A DNA stretch of 64,000 nucleotides from assembly GCF_023822005.2 (NCBI RefSeq), contig NZ_CP098806.1:5702501-5766500 (forward strand), written 5' to 3'. Positions within the stretch are counted from its first letter, which is position 1. The number at the start of each line of letters is the position of its first letter. The position numbers and the translations under genes are program-made. Positions 42,816-50,928 of this stretch are shown piece by piece. The stretch is from Dyadobacter fanqingshengii (GTDB taxonomy: Bacteria > Bacteroidota > Bacteroidia > Cytophagales > Spirosomataceae). Under the pieces are notes generated by a model. The model was given only the letters and a program-made list of their open reading frames with translations, was not told the DNA's origin and did not search any database.

Positions 42816-42846
42816 GACGTTGAAGTTTTATCTTACAACGTCATGA
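42812..42846 (-). promoter_or_regulatory. Hairpin sequestering the sugar dehydrogenase start codon
   Basis: TCATGACGTTG (42812-42822) and CAACGTCATGA (42836-42846) form a perfect 11-bp inverted repeat with a 13-nt loop. On the minus-strand mRNA the 3' arm contains the ATG of the sugar dehydrogenase gene. No T-run follows, so it is not a terminator. It could limit translation, or bind a dimeric regulator as a DNA palindrome. Confidence 0.6.
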
Positions 42847-42873
42847 AGCTCCTTTTGTTTTCAGCAATGTATT

Positions 42874-44238
42874 TTAAGTCAGATGTTTCCAGATTACATC
42901 ATAGACATCAACGGCTTGGATTTCAGTTTTTTCCAAAGCAGAATCTGTAATGCAGATCGGATAGTATTCTGCGGGCACATTAATGCTTCCATGCGAGCCT
43001 TTCACTAATGTTGCATCGAGTGGAATGACATTCATTAAATATCTGAATCCCATTAGTTTACGAGCTAATTTGTAACCGGCACGAAGCTTAATAAGCGGAT
43101 TTTTAGGATCCATAAACATTTCTACAGGATCGTAGCCCGGCTTGCGGTGAATGTCGACCAAATGTGCGTAATCCGGTGCCTTCGCGTCGTCCAGCCAGTA
43201 ATAATAGGTGAACCAGCTGTCAGGCTTGGCAACCACAACCAGGTCGCCGGAGCGTTCGTGGTCAATATGATAAGCTTTTTGTGCTTCTCTATCTAAGATC
43301 AGATCAATGCCAGGGACTTTTTTCAATGCATTAACAACCTGTTCTTTAACAGATTCGTCATTCAGATAAACGTGCGCGATCTGGTGATCGGCAGTTGCAA
43401 AGGCTTTCGAAATTCCGGCATCCAGCAATTCATACCAGCGCTCAGTCCGCACCGAAATAAGGCCTTCATTTCTTAAAATACGGTTGATATGGATGGGATT
43501 GCTCACCGGATTAATTCCATATTCCGAAAGCAGAATGATCTTCGCATTGCGTGCTTCGTAAAATTGGATCAGTTCAGCGACCACGTCGTCAATCTCTTTC
43601 AGTTCATTGCTGATCTTTGAAAAATCCGGCCCGAATTTCTGTAAACAATAATCCAGATGCGGCAGATAAATCAGCGTTAATGTTGGATTATGCTTCTTTT
43701 CAACCCACATGGAAGAATCTGCAATCCATTTTGTGGACTTAATGTTCGCATTCGGTCCCCAGAAATTGAAAAGCGGAAACTGACCTAAATCTTTTTGCAA
43801 TTCATCGCGCATTTCGGGTGGATATGCGTAACAATCAGGTGCTTTTACACCATCTGCGTGATATTGCGGACGCGGCGTTACCGAAAAGTCGGCTGTTGAA
43901 TACATATTATACCACCAAAACATTTTCGCGCAGGTGAAATTAGGATCCAGCTTTTTGGCCGCATCCCATATTTTCTCGCCCTTGACAAGCTTGTTAGATT
44001 GCTTCCAGAACTTTACTTCCGAGTCTTCACGATCATACCAGCCATTACCCACAATCCCGTTCTCGGCGGGCCATTTTCCTGTAATGTAGGTGCTTTGTGA
44101 AGTTGTAGTTACAGCGGGCAGAACAGGCTTAATCGGTGTTAAATGTCTGTCTTTTAAATATTTGGCAAGAAACGGAGTATGTTCACCGATCAGGTTTGCA
44201 CTTAAACCTACGATGTCAATAACGACTGTTTTATTCAT
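42874..44238 (-). CDS. eboF: EboF-type alkaline phosphatase superfamily protein
   Basis: This 454-residue protein of the nucleotide pyrophosphatase/phosphodiesterase class has a first metal aspartate in VVIDIVGLSA (Asp8). A nucleophile threonine lies in AVTTTSQSTYITG, near Thr44. Further metal-site motifs are LPHLDYCLQKFGPD, SEYGINP and TADHQIAHVYL. The likely reaction is hydrolysis of a phosphodiester or pyrophosphate in a small molecule. It overlaps eboE by 8 bp and is the last gene of the operon. No signal peptide is seen, so it is probably cytoplasmic. Confidence 0.88.
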   Translation of the reverse strand: MNKTVVIDIVGLSANLIGEHTPFLAKYLKDRHLTPIKPVLPAVTTTSQSTYITGKWPAENGIVGNGWYDREDSEVKFWKQSNKLVKGEKIWDAAKKLDPNFTCAKMFWWYNMYSTADFSVTPRPQYHADGVKAPDCYAYPPEMRDELQKDLGQFPLFNFWGPNANIKSTKWIADSSMWVEKKHNPTLTLIYLPHLDYCLQKFGPDFSKISNELKEIDDVVAELIQFYEARNAKIILLSEYGINPVSNPIHINRILRNEGLISVRTERWYELLDAGISKAFATADHQIAHVYLNDESVKEQVVNALKKVPGIDLILDREAQKAYHIDHERSGDLVVVAKPDSWFTYYYWLDDAKAPDYAHLVDIHRKPGYDPVEMFMDPKNPLIKLRAGYKLARKLMGFRYLMNVIPLDATLVKGSHGSINVPAEYYPICITDSALEKTEIQAVDVYDVIWKHLT

Positions 44239-45433
44239 AACTGAGTATTTTCTTCACCCATTCAATTTCGCGAACGATCGAATCGCCGATGGGTTTTTGC
44301 ATGTCTTCGGGCAACACGCCCCAGGTGTAGGTTTCCACTTCCAAAAATGATGAAAAAGGCTTTTCCCGGTGGATAGCAAGTGTTTTGATAATGTCGCCTT
44401 GCGTTGATTCCAGCACGCCATAGGAATGAATGAAAAGTGGAACATGAAAATGGACACGCCATTCTTTCTGCTTATCATTCCAATCCGTCAACGCTTCTCT
44501 CAGATCAGGGTAATGTGTTTTGGTTTCATCCTCATTCAATGCCACAACTTGATGCAAATAAACCGGCTCATCGAATGTTTCGATTGCTTTCAGCTTAACC
44601 TCGCGTTCGTTGGAAAAATTAACTTTCAGCGCAGAACTTACCTGAATCCTGCCGACCTGAATGCCGACTTCATCCAGCGACGCAAGAATTTCTTCAGGAT
44701 TTTCGTAACCCACCGCCGCATGGCAAATGTCGTAGCAAAGTTGAATGTGTTTTAAAATTATTGCCTCAGCTTGCTCAGCTGTTACGTTATATTTCTCTGA
44801 TAAATAAGCAGTTCCTCTTGGCAAAAGCACATCGCGATACCATTTCACAAAATCAACTGCATTGTCCAGAATGCCGTCCGGCTCCGGTTCAATGTCGAGG
44901 TGTAGCAGTTTGCCCGTTTCTCTCTCAATTTTGATCAATTCGTCCAGCAATTGCAAAACATGGTCGGTCGCCTGCTCGGTCGCGTTGATGTTTTCTTCCA
45001 TGGTTGTCCACCACAAGCGGTAAGACAGCGGGGGAGTTGAAACGCCGCCATGCATCCCTTCGGGAAGCAATTCGGAAAGAATGTTAAAAAGGCGAATTGT
45101 ATAGTTTAACCGATCAGTCGTTGTCCAGTCAGGCGTATGCACATTGTCTTTTACAACCGTGTTATGAAAGCCGCCATAAGGGAAGCCATTGATAACAAAT
45201 ACATAAACATCCTGTTCTTTCAGCCAGATTTTGAATTCGTTTAAAACCTCGGGCTTACTCAGTTCAAGAGACGCTTCATTCGCAACCCGAAGGCCAAGGC
45301 CAAATGATTGTCCGGGCGCAAGTTGCTGCCTGATATAGGGAATGTTATCCCGAAGCGACTGAAAATGATCCGCCCATTTTTCACCGGGATGAATGTTGCT
45401 GCAATAGGTTAAATGTCCGTAAGGCGTGATCAT
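44231..45433 (-). CDS. eboE: Metabolite traffic protein EboE (TIM-barrel)
   Basis: This 400-residue protein has a xylose-isomerase-like TIM barrel. Characteristic elements are YCSNIHPGEKWADHFQ near the N-terminus, VFVINGFPYGGFHN, LHLDIEPEPDGILDN, LCYDICHAAVGYENPEE and HFHVPLFIHSYGV. It matches the EboE family. Possible metal ligands are the Glu, Asp and His residues in those motifs. The family has no proven enzyme activity; in cyanobacteria the ebo cluster is required for moving scytonemin monomer to the periplasm. It overlaps eboD by 4 bp and eboF by 8 bp. Confidence 0.9.
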   Translation of the reverse strand: MITPYGHLTYCSNIHPGEKWADHFQSLRDNIPYIRQQLAPGQSFGLGLRVANEASLELSKPEVLNEFKIWLKEQDVYVFVINGFPYGGFHNTVVKDNVHTPDWTTTDRLNYTIRLFNILSELLPEGMHGGVSTPPLSYRLWWTTMEENINATEQATDHVLQLLDELIKIERETGKLLHLDIEPEPDGILDNAVDFVKWYRDVLLPRGTAYLSEKYNVTAEQAEAIILKHIQLCYDICHAAVGYENPEEILASLDEVGIQVGRIQVSSALKVNFSNEREVKLKAIETFDEPVYLHQVVALNEDETKTHYPDLREALTDWNDKQKEWRVHFHVPLFIHSYGVLESTQGDIIKTLAIHREKPFSSFLEVETYTWGVLPEDMQKPIGDSIVREIEWVKKILSYE

Positions 45434-46605
45434 AATGCATGAATGATTTTTGTTCCTTCCAGATAATCAACCGATTGCGCGATAATGTCTGCATCCAGTT
45501 CGTGCACTTCGATGCCCTTTCCTATTTTTTCCAACAGCATAATGGTAAGCCTTCCGCCTAAATGTTCGCGGAACTCGTTGAGGCCGTTACGCAGGTTTAT
45601 TTTATCGTTTTCAGATAGTTTTGGGTGGAAAAGATCAAAGCCCAATTTGCCCAAAACGTCCAGAATTCTATTCAGTTCCTTTTCCGATAATTGCCCGATT
45701 TTGGTTGCGTAAACACAGTCCAGCGCAATGCCTATGGCCACCGCCTCGCCGTGACGAACCTGAAAACCTGTCAAAAATTCGAGCTTATGCGCCGCCCAAT
45801 GTCCAAAATCCAAAGGCCGCGAAGAACCAAATTCGAAAGGGTCGCCGCCTGCAATATGGTCTGTGTGCATTTCTGCGCAGCGGTGGATGAGGTAGGCCAT
45901 GGCTTTCTCATCGCGGTTTGCCAGCGCGGAAGCATGTTCTTCTATCCATTCAAAAAACGAAGCATCTTTGATCAATGCAACTTTGATCGCTTCGGAAACG
46001 CCCCCCCGCCAATCGCGGTCATCTAATGTTCTCAACAAAGTAAGATCATTAAATACAGCAACCGGAGGCGCAAATGTGCCCAGGAAATTCTTCTTCCCGC
46101 GGAAGTTAATGCTGTTTTTAACACCAACACCCGAGTCGTTTTGGGATAAAACGGTTGTTGGAATGCGAATCAGTTTAATGCCTCTATGCGAAACAGCCGC
46201 TGCATAACCTACCAAATCCAGCACCGCGCCGCCGCCTATGGCTATGATAAACGAATGTCTGTCAATGCCATAAGTGTCTACGGCTTCCACGAGACTATCA
46301 AAAAGAGCAGGATCATTTTTACAAGCTTCACCGCCAGGGACAATAATGATTTCCGGGGCAAGCTGGATATGGGGAACAGACGCAGTAAAATAGGACTGAA
46401 TCTGGTTGGATAAATCGGAATGATGCTGAGCAAACCCCTCGTCCACAATCACTAAGGCCTTACGCTGAAAGCCCTGTTCCGTATATTCATTGAAAAAGTC
46501 TTGGAGCAAAGGGTTTTTTGTATCAAATAAATTTTCAGTAAAGAATACGGCATAATTGTATTCTACCTTGAAACGCTGTTGTATGGTTTGCATTGAAATC
46601 GACAT
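45430..46605 (-). CDS. eboD: EboD sugar-phosphate cyclase (3-dehydroquinate synthase-like)
   Basis: This 391-residue protein has the dehydroquinate-synthase fold. Motifs are VPGGEACKN (89-97), GGGAVLDLVGYAAAV (124-138), IPTTVLSQNDSGVGVKNSIN (148-167) and GKKNFLGTFAPP. The zinc ligands Glu205, His269 and His285 are in SEAIK, LDFGHW and RHGEAV. Several active-site positions differ from housekeeping AroB (GVGVKNSINF where AroB has SVGGKTGIN, and SEAIKVALI where AroB has AEVIKYG). It belongs to the ebo branch and may make a cyclitol-like ring. Related family members include 2-epi-5-epi-valiolone synthases. The substrate is unknown. Confidence 0.9.
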   Translation of the reverse strand: MSISMQTIQQRFKVEYNYAVFFTENLFDTKNPLLQDFFNEYTEQGFQRKALVIVDEGFAQHHSDLSNQIQSYFTASVPHIQLAPEIIIVPGGEACKNDPALFDSLVEAVDTYGIDRHSFIIAIGGGAVLDLVGYAAAVSHRGIKLIRIPTTVLSQNDSGVGVKNSINFRGKKNFLGTFAPPVAVFNDLTLLRTLDDRDWRGGVSEAIKVALIKDASFFEWIEEHASALANRDEKAMAYLIHRCAEMHTDHIAGGDPFEFGSSRPLDFGHWAAHKLEFLTGFQVRHGEAVAIGIALDCVYATKIGQLSEKELNRILDVLGKLGFDLFHPKLSENDKINLRNGLNEFREHLGGRLTIMLLEKIGKGIEVHELDADIIAQSVDYLEGTKIIHAL

Positions 46606-46633
46606 TGAACACGCAAAAAAGTAATTTTTAACA

Positions 46634-47503
46634 CTAAGTTACCGCAAAAACCTTTGCCAAAAGCATTGACAAGGGCAATAACGCCAAAACCAGCAACGCC
46701 AGCGGCCACAATCCGAAGGCAACGCACCAGGAAGCATTCATCACGATCAGGGAAATGACGCCCGCCTTCACCGCCTTACCAATCAACGGCCCGATAGGAT
46801 TTTGCATTGCATTCCATAATGGCCTGAATATGAGCCAGGCATGCAACAAAACGAAAGGCAATGTATAAAGCAAGTTACCATGCTCATTGGCGAGCTTTAC
46901 TTGCGAAAACAGCACTACTAAATACAAAAGTGCTGCAATGTAAAGCGTAGTCTTCTTCCCTCCGTGCACTTCATCCTGGCTGATCAACGTGATCGCGCCG
47001 ATGTACATAATGGGAAATAGGGCAATCCATGACCATTGTTGAAGTGATTCCGGAAGTACGCTCATGCCGAGAATGAGGTTTCCGCCTCGGCACATGCCCA
47101 TGGTTAGCGGACCAAAAATGCGGCTATGCTTTGCAAAACGATTGTATAAAACGGCCAGCATAGCGACGATAATTGCGATCATTCCGCTTAAAGCACTAAA
47201 CATTGCGGCCGCCAGGATCCCAAGAAATAACAGCGATATGCCGAGCATAGCAGCCGATTTCAAAGGCACCTTCCCGCTTGGGATCGGCCGTTCGGGCCGT
47301 TCAATAGCGTCGAGCTTTGCGTCAAAAACATCGTTCATAACCACGCCACCCGCATATAAGCCTAATGTTGAGACAAGAAGCAGCGCCGGATTGTAATCTG
47401 AAAAAGCAAATTGTACAATGGCCATTCCCGCAAAAATATCGGTGAATGCGGTGACGACATTGGCAGGACGGGTTAGCTGCAGATAGGGTTTTAAACTGCT
47501 CAC
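46634..47503 (-). CDS. eboC: EboC UbiA-like prenyltransferase
   Basis: This 289-residue integral membrane protein has about eight helices. The first Asp-rich motif of UbiA enzymes is intact: NDVFDAKLDAIERPERPIPSGKV (Asn57, Asp58, Asp61, Asp65; shown here in part). The second motif is SQDEVHGGKKTT. UbiA enzymes attach isoprenoid chains to aromatic or other acceptors at the membrane. The acceptor and donor for EboC are not known. It lies between eboB (1 nt apart) and eboD (28 nt apart). Confidence 0.92.
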   Translation of the reverse strand: MSSLKPYLQLTRPANVVTAFTDIFAGMAIVQFAFSDYNPALLLVSTLGLYAGGVVMNDVFDAKLDAIERPERPIPSGKVPLKSAAMLGISLLFLGILAAAMFSALSGMIAIIVAMLAVLYNRFAKHSRIFGPLTMGMCRGGNLILGMSVLPESLQQWSWIALFPIMYIGAITLISQDEVHGGKKTTLYIAALLYLVVLFSQVKLANEHGNLLYTLPFVLLHAWLIFRPLWNAMQNPIGPLIGKAVKAGVISLIVMNASWCVAFGLWPLALLVLALLPLSMLLAKVFAVT

Positions 47504-47504
47504 T

Positions 47505-48533
47505 TTAATTAATTACTAATGAATCTTTGGCAGGAGAAGGCTGCTGTCCGCCCCGCAGAATGCTGTTTCCATGAAACTTTTCGGTGTGGTCAATCGCATA
47601 TCCCGACTCAAAATCGGTCACGTCAATCTGCCCGCTTTTGCCAAAAGCGTCAATCGCATTTTGGTAAGTTACCAATCTGATCGTTTCATCCGAAATGCCA
47701 CGCATCTTCATTAATGCAGCCGTTTTCGGAATCGCAAGCGGATCGGAAATGCCCCAGTCGGCCGCAGAATTGACCATAATGCGTTCGGGACCATATTGTT
47801 CCACTACTTTAACCATTCGCTCATTACCCATTTTTGTAAAAGGATAAATCGTGAATGCCGCCCAAAAACCTTTGTCCAAAACACTCTTGACCGTTTCTTC
47901 ATTATTATGATCCACGATCACCCAAGAAGGATCAATACCGTGTTCCAATGCAATGGCCATGCTGCGCTCCGTTCCTTTTTTCTTGTCGCGGTGCGGAGTG
48001 TGGATCTGCACCGGAAGCTTGGCTGATTTAGCCAGTTCGAGCTGTAATCGGTAATATTTTTCTTCGGCAGGCGTCTGGTCATCAAAACCAATTTCGCCCA
48101 CGCCGACAACGCCTTCTTTGTAAATGTATAATGGCAGGATTTCCATAACCTGCTCAGCAAGAGGCTCATTATTCGCTTCGCGGGAGTTCAGTCCCATTGT
48201 GCAGTAATGTTTAATGCCAAATTGCGAAGAGCGGAATCTTTCCCAGCCAACCAGACTACTATAATAATCCTTGAAGCTCGAAAGCCCCGTGCGGGGCTGC
48301 CCAACCCAGAAAGCCGGTTCGATCAAAGCCACAATGCCGGCTTGGTGCATGGCCTGGTAGTCGTCTGTCGTGCGAGAAACCATATGGATATGCGGGTCAA
48401 AAAAGCGCATTCCTTTGATCAGGTCTTTATAGTCGTTCCAGGCAATGTCGCGGTGCGCAGGGGCAGCGACGGTTTCTTCGCTGTCTTCAAAATGCGAAGG
48501 ATTCGGTGCTGTATCGTTATTGTTGAGGCACAT
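47505..48533 (-). CDS. eboB: EboB TatD-like metal-dependent hydrolase
   Basis: This 342-residue amidohydrolase-superfamily protein has a TatD-type active site. HxH is in FFDPHIHMVSR (His48, His50), the glutamate in GVGEIGFDD, His in VQIHTPHRD, WVIVDHNNEE and the final NSAADWG metal aspartate. An N-terminal extension of about 40 residues precedes the barrel. TatD proteins act on phosphodiesters and DNA, but EboB forms its own branch and its substrate is unknown. It starts 11 nt after eboA and ends 1 nt before eboC. Confidence 0.9.
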   Translation of the reverse strand: MCLNNNDTAPNPSHFEDSEETVAAPAHRDIAWNDYKDLIKGMRFFDPHIHMVSRTTDDYQAMHQAGIVALIEPAFWVGQPRTGLSSFKDYYSSLVGWERFRSSQFGIKHYCTMGLNSREANNEPLAEQVMEILPLYIYKEGVVGVGEIGFDDQTPAEEKYYRLQLELAKSAKLPVQIHTPHRDKKKGTERSMAIALEHGIDPSWVIVDHNNEETVKSVLDKGFWAAFTIYPFTKMGNERMVKVVEQYGPERIMVNSAADWGISDPLAIPKTAALMKMRGISDETIRLVTYQNAIDAFGKSGQIDVTDFESGYAIDHTEKFHGNSILRGGQQPSPAKDSLVIN

Positions 48534-48544
48534 AGGTTCAGGTG

Positions 48545-49393
48545 TCAGTGTTCAAGATCCGCCCAGGTTAAAGCCCCGGACTTAACCGATTTTTCAAGAT
48601 CAATGTATTTAGCCAAAAGATAATTGGCCTGAGCAAGCGACGAATCATTGCAAGCCAAAGCGGCTGCCCTATGATCATCCACGTTTTCAGAATCAAGTAA
48701 ATGCTGCATATCAGCCAGCAAAATGGGGTTCATGAATTTACCCGCCAGCCGCCAAACCTGCGCCGGAACACTCCTTCCTGCTGCCCAGCGTTCGTGCGCA
48801 AAGTCGGAAAGCGTCATTGCCAGTTTTTCGTTGGCTCTATTTTCCAAACCTTCAATAAAATGAATGGGCTTATCATTGAATATGGTTTTTAAAACCAGCT
48901 GATTCCAGGCCAGTTCGCTGAAATATTTCTCCGGATAAGGATTATGCAGAGCAATGGCATCAAACACAAAACCCATATTCGAGCGAACCGCGTCGGTCGC
49001 CCTGAAAAGCCATTGATCCGGATAAGAAAGGACTGGTAATGCTGAATAAAGCGCCACCAGCTCATTCATTTCAGCCGTGTCGAAGAGCGTTTCAATGTTT
49101 TTGACATATTCCTCTTTATCAGAAGGATCGAGATGTGTCAGCAGCCAAACGCGCGCCAGCCTTACCAGTGACCAGCCGTCAACGGAAAATCCGGGAATCT
49201 CAGCATTGAGCTCCCATTTTTGATCTTGATCTAATGAAATGATTTTTTTTACGAGAAACCTGGGCGCAGCGACAAAAGCGGTCATCAGGTCCATAGGACT
49301 TGCACAAGCCCGGTTTTGTAACCAATCTGCCTCAGGTCCGGAGGTGTTCAGGGCTAGTATTTCCCAAAGCTTTTGTTTAATGATGTCAGACAT
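48545..49393 (-). CDS. eboA: EboA protein
   Basis: This 282-residue soluble protein is almost all helical and has no catalytic motif that I recognise. It matches EboA by length, first position in the cluster and segments such as WLLTHLDPSDKEEYVKNIETLFDTAEMNELVALYSALP and DAIALHNPYPEKYFSELAWNQLVLK. The function of EboA is unknown. It is the first gene of the operon. A short inverted repeat (ATGTAA/TTACAT, 49403-49421) lies just upstream. Confidence 0.9.
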   Translation of the reverse strand: MSDIIKQKLWEILALNTSGPEADWLQNRACASPMDLMTAFVAAPRFLVKKIISLDQDQKWELNAEIPGFSVDGWSLVRLARVWLLTHLDPSDKEEYVKNIETLFDTAEMNELVALYSALPVLSYPDQWLFRATDAVRSNMGFVFDAIALHNPYPEKYFSELAWNQLVLKTIFNDKPIHFIEGLENRANEKLAMTLSDFAHERWAAGRSVPAQVWRLAGKFMNPILLADMQHLLDSENVDDHRAAALACNDSSLAQANYLLAKYIDLEKSVKSGALTWADLEH

Positions 49394-49602
49394 AACGAAG
49401 CAATGTAATTCCGATTTACATGGTTGTAGCCCTGCAAATCTTTCTTGAAAAGTGGGTTTGTTTTATTTATAAAGTAATTTTCAGATATAAAGTTTCCCTC
49501 GCCTATGTTATAACGTTCCCCTGTTCTCAAAAGACGCGTAGGAAGGGACTTTACATCTGTTTTTAATCAAAATCTAATCCTGAAAGCACATTCCGAATTT
49601 TG

Positions 49603-50232
49603 CTAAAAGTCGAATTCTATGATTCCAGAGTCATTCAGCAAATGGTGCGTGAGCTTTTCGTGCTTCTTTTCCGAGCCTTGCAATGTCCAGCTGCCGGTAA
49701 TCTGGCCGCCAGAACGGCTTTGCTGGCCTTGCAAAATTTTAAGATCATTATCCTTAAAAAGCTCCTCATATCGTTTCAGGGTTTTTCTTTCATAAGGGCA
49801 CACGAGCCTGTAATTCCTGATCTGGCTTTTTTTGCGGATAAATTTCTGGATAGGGGCCAGGATAACCAACGACAAGCCGGAAATAATGAATGTTGCGATC
49901 GTTACCTCGTAAAAACCAGCACCAATGCCCATTCCCACCGCTGCCGTCACCCACACAATCGCCGCCGTTGTAATGCCTACGACCCGGTTATTTTCCCGGA
50001 AAATGATCCCCGCGCCAATAAAACCGATTCCCGTCACAATGTTAGCAGCAATCCGCCCCGCATCCGAACTGATCTTAATGGAAATAATTGTAAATAATGT
50101 AGAGCCAACCGCAATCAGGATCATGGTCCGCAACCCAGCCGACTTGCTGCGGTATTCCCGCTCGGTGCCGATAATGGCACCTAGAAAAAACGATATCAAC
50201 AGCTTATAAACGTCTTCCGGCAATAACTCCAT
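49603..50232 (-). CDS. MgtC/SapB family membrane protein
   Basis: The ATG at 50232 (MELLPEDVY) is used; a TTG four codons upstream is the only earlier choice. The 209-residue protein has the MgtC domain with about five helices: ISFFLGAIIGTEREYRSKSAGLRTMILIAVGSTLF and the GIGFIGAGIIFRENNRVVGITTAA motif (each cited in part). A C-terminal regulatory ACT-like domain follows at about 140-209. MgtC proteins affect magnesium starvation and acid tolerance, in some cases by inhibiting F-ATPase. It appears as a single gene after the toxin-antitoxin pair. Confidence 0.9.
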   Translation of the reverse strand: MELLPEDVYKLLISFFLGAIIGTEREYRSKSAGLRTMILIAVGSTLFTIISIKISSDAGRIAANIVTGIGFIGAGIIFRENNRVVGITTAAIVWVTAAVGMGIGAGFYEVTIATFIISGLSLVILAPIQKFIRKKSQIRNYRLVCPYERKTLKRYEELFKDNDLKILQGQQSRSGGQITGSWTLQGSEKKHEKLTHHLLNDSGIIEFDF

Positions 50233-50257
50233 TTCCAAAACCAAAGGTTGTTAAGAC

Positions 50258-50295
50258 TCAAAAGCCGGAAAGACGCTAAATCTCCCGGCTTTTGA
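50258..50295. terminator. Stem-loop after the RelE-like gene
   Basis: TCAAAAGCCGG (50258-50268) pairs perfectly with CCGGCTTTTGA (50285-50295) around 16 nt. It lies 17 nt after the toxin stop and before mgtC, both on the minus strand. The T-run is only four bases, so termination is probable but not strong. Confidence 0.55.
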
Positions 50296-50311
50296 TGGAT
50301 GTGGTATTATT

Positions 50312-50647
50312 TTACTGTGTTCTGTCAATAGCGTTGAGCAAGTCTTCAAGCTCTTTTGCATTGATGTTCTCTTTTTCAGCTTTGTCATAAATGCTAAGGA
50401 GCACCACTTCCTCCTGCAAAGTAAAAACACAGGTAATTACCCTTGCACCGCCACTTTTTCCTCTGCCTTTGCTCTTAATCCCCAAGCGGATTTTAAAGCA
50501 ATTCTTTCCAATCGGTGAGCCCTGAGCAGGATTATCGGCTAGGCTTTCACCAAGCTCAAAAACGTCTTCTTTTAATGAGGCGTATTTTTTGGCAAGCCGT
50601 TTTAATTCTTTTTTAAAGTGTGTGGAAACAATTAATTCATAGTTCAT
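50312..50647 (-). CDS. RelE/ParE-family toxin-like protein
   Basis: This 111-residue basic protein has the RelE-like fold: an N-terminal strand and helix (STHFKKELKRLAKKYASLKEDVFEL), then a strand-loop with FKIRLGIKSKGRGKSGGARVITCVF and a final strand with VVLLSIYDKAEKENI. In active RelE toxins, arginines and lysines in this region cleave mRNA at the ribosome. The gene overlaps the upstream antitoxin-like gene by 11 bp, the usual pairing. Toxin activity is inferred from family and arrangement. Confidence 0.82.
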   Translation of the reverse strand: MNYELIVSTHFKKELKRLAKKYASLKEDVFELGESLADNPAQGSPIGKNCFKIRLGIKSKGRGKSGGARVITCVFTLQEEVVLLSIYDKAEKENINAKELEDLLNAIDRTQ

Positions 50648-50873
50648 TCAACACCTCTTTTAAGGGCCAAGTTTTTAATGTTCCTGCCTTTAAAGCAATG
50701 TAATCCTGCTTCAAATTTTCAAGAATTTGAGCTTTGGTCGGTTCGTCTTCATCCAGGTCCTCCTCTCGAATAGCTGTAACCAGTTTTTCACGCTCGGGCC
50801 TTGGCAACTGCCTTACCAAATCGACGAGCTGCTGAAATGACAACGGAATGTTAAAATTGATCGTGTTTTCCAT
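50637..50873 (-). CDS. Antitoxin-like partner of the RelE-like toxin
   Basis: The ATG at 50873 (MENTINF) gives 78 residues; a start at 50927 would add 18 residues and is not needed. The protein is acidic (EEDLDEDEPTKA) with an N-terminal amphipathic strand and helix (LSFQQLVDLVRQLPRPEREKL). No helix-turn-helix or ribbon-helix-helix DNA-binding motif is obvious. It overlaps the toxin gene by 11 bp. Small acidic proteins of this type are common next to RelE-like toxins in Bacteroidota, which supports the antitoxin call. Confidence 0.7.
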   Translation of the reverse strand: MENTINFNIPLSFQQLVDLVRQLPRPEREKLVTAIREEDLDEDEPTKAQILENLKQDYIALKAGTLKTWPLKEVLNEL

Positions 50874-50928
50874 TTGATTCAATTTGATCTGAACAAATTT
50901 ACAAAAAGAATGCTTCAAAGCATTCAAC

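Noticed and set aside
49394..49602. The 209-nt gap upstream of eboA as a site for a tRNA or riboswitch
   Set aside because: No cloverleaf, T-loop or known aptamer core was seen; only a weak 6-bp inverted repeat (49403-49421).
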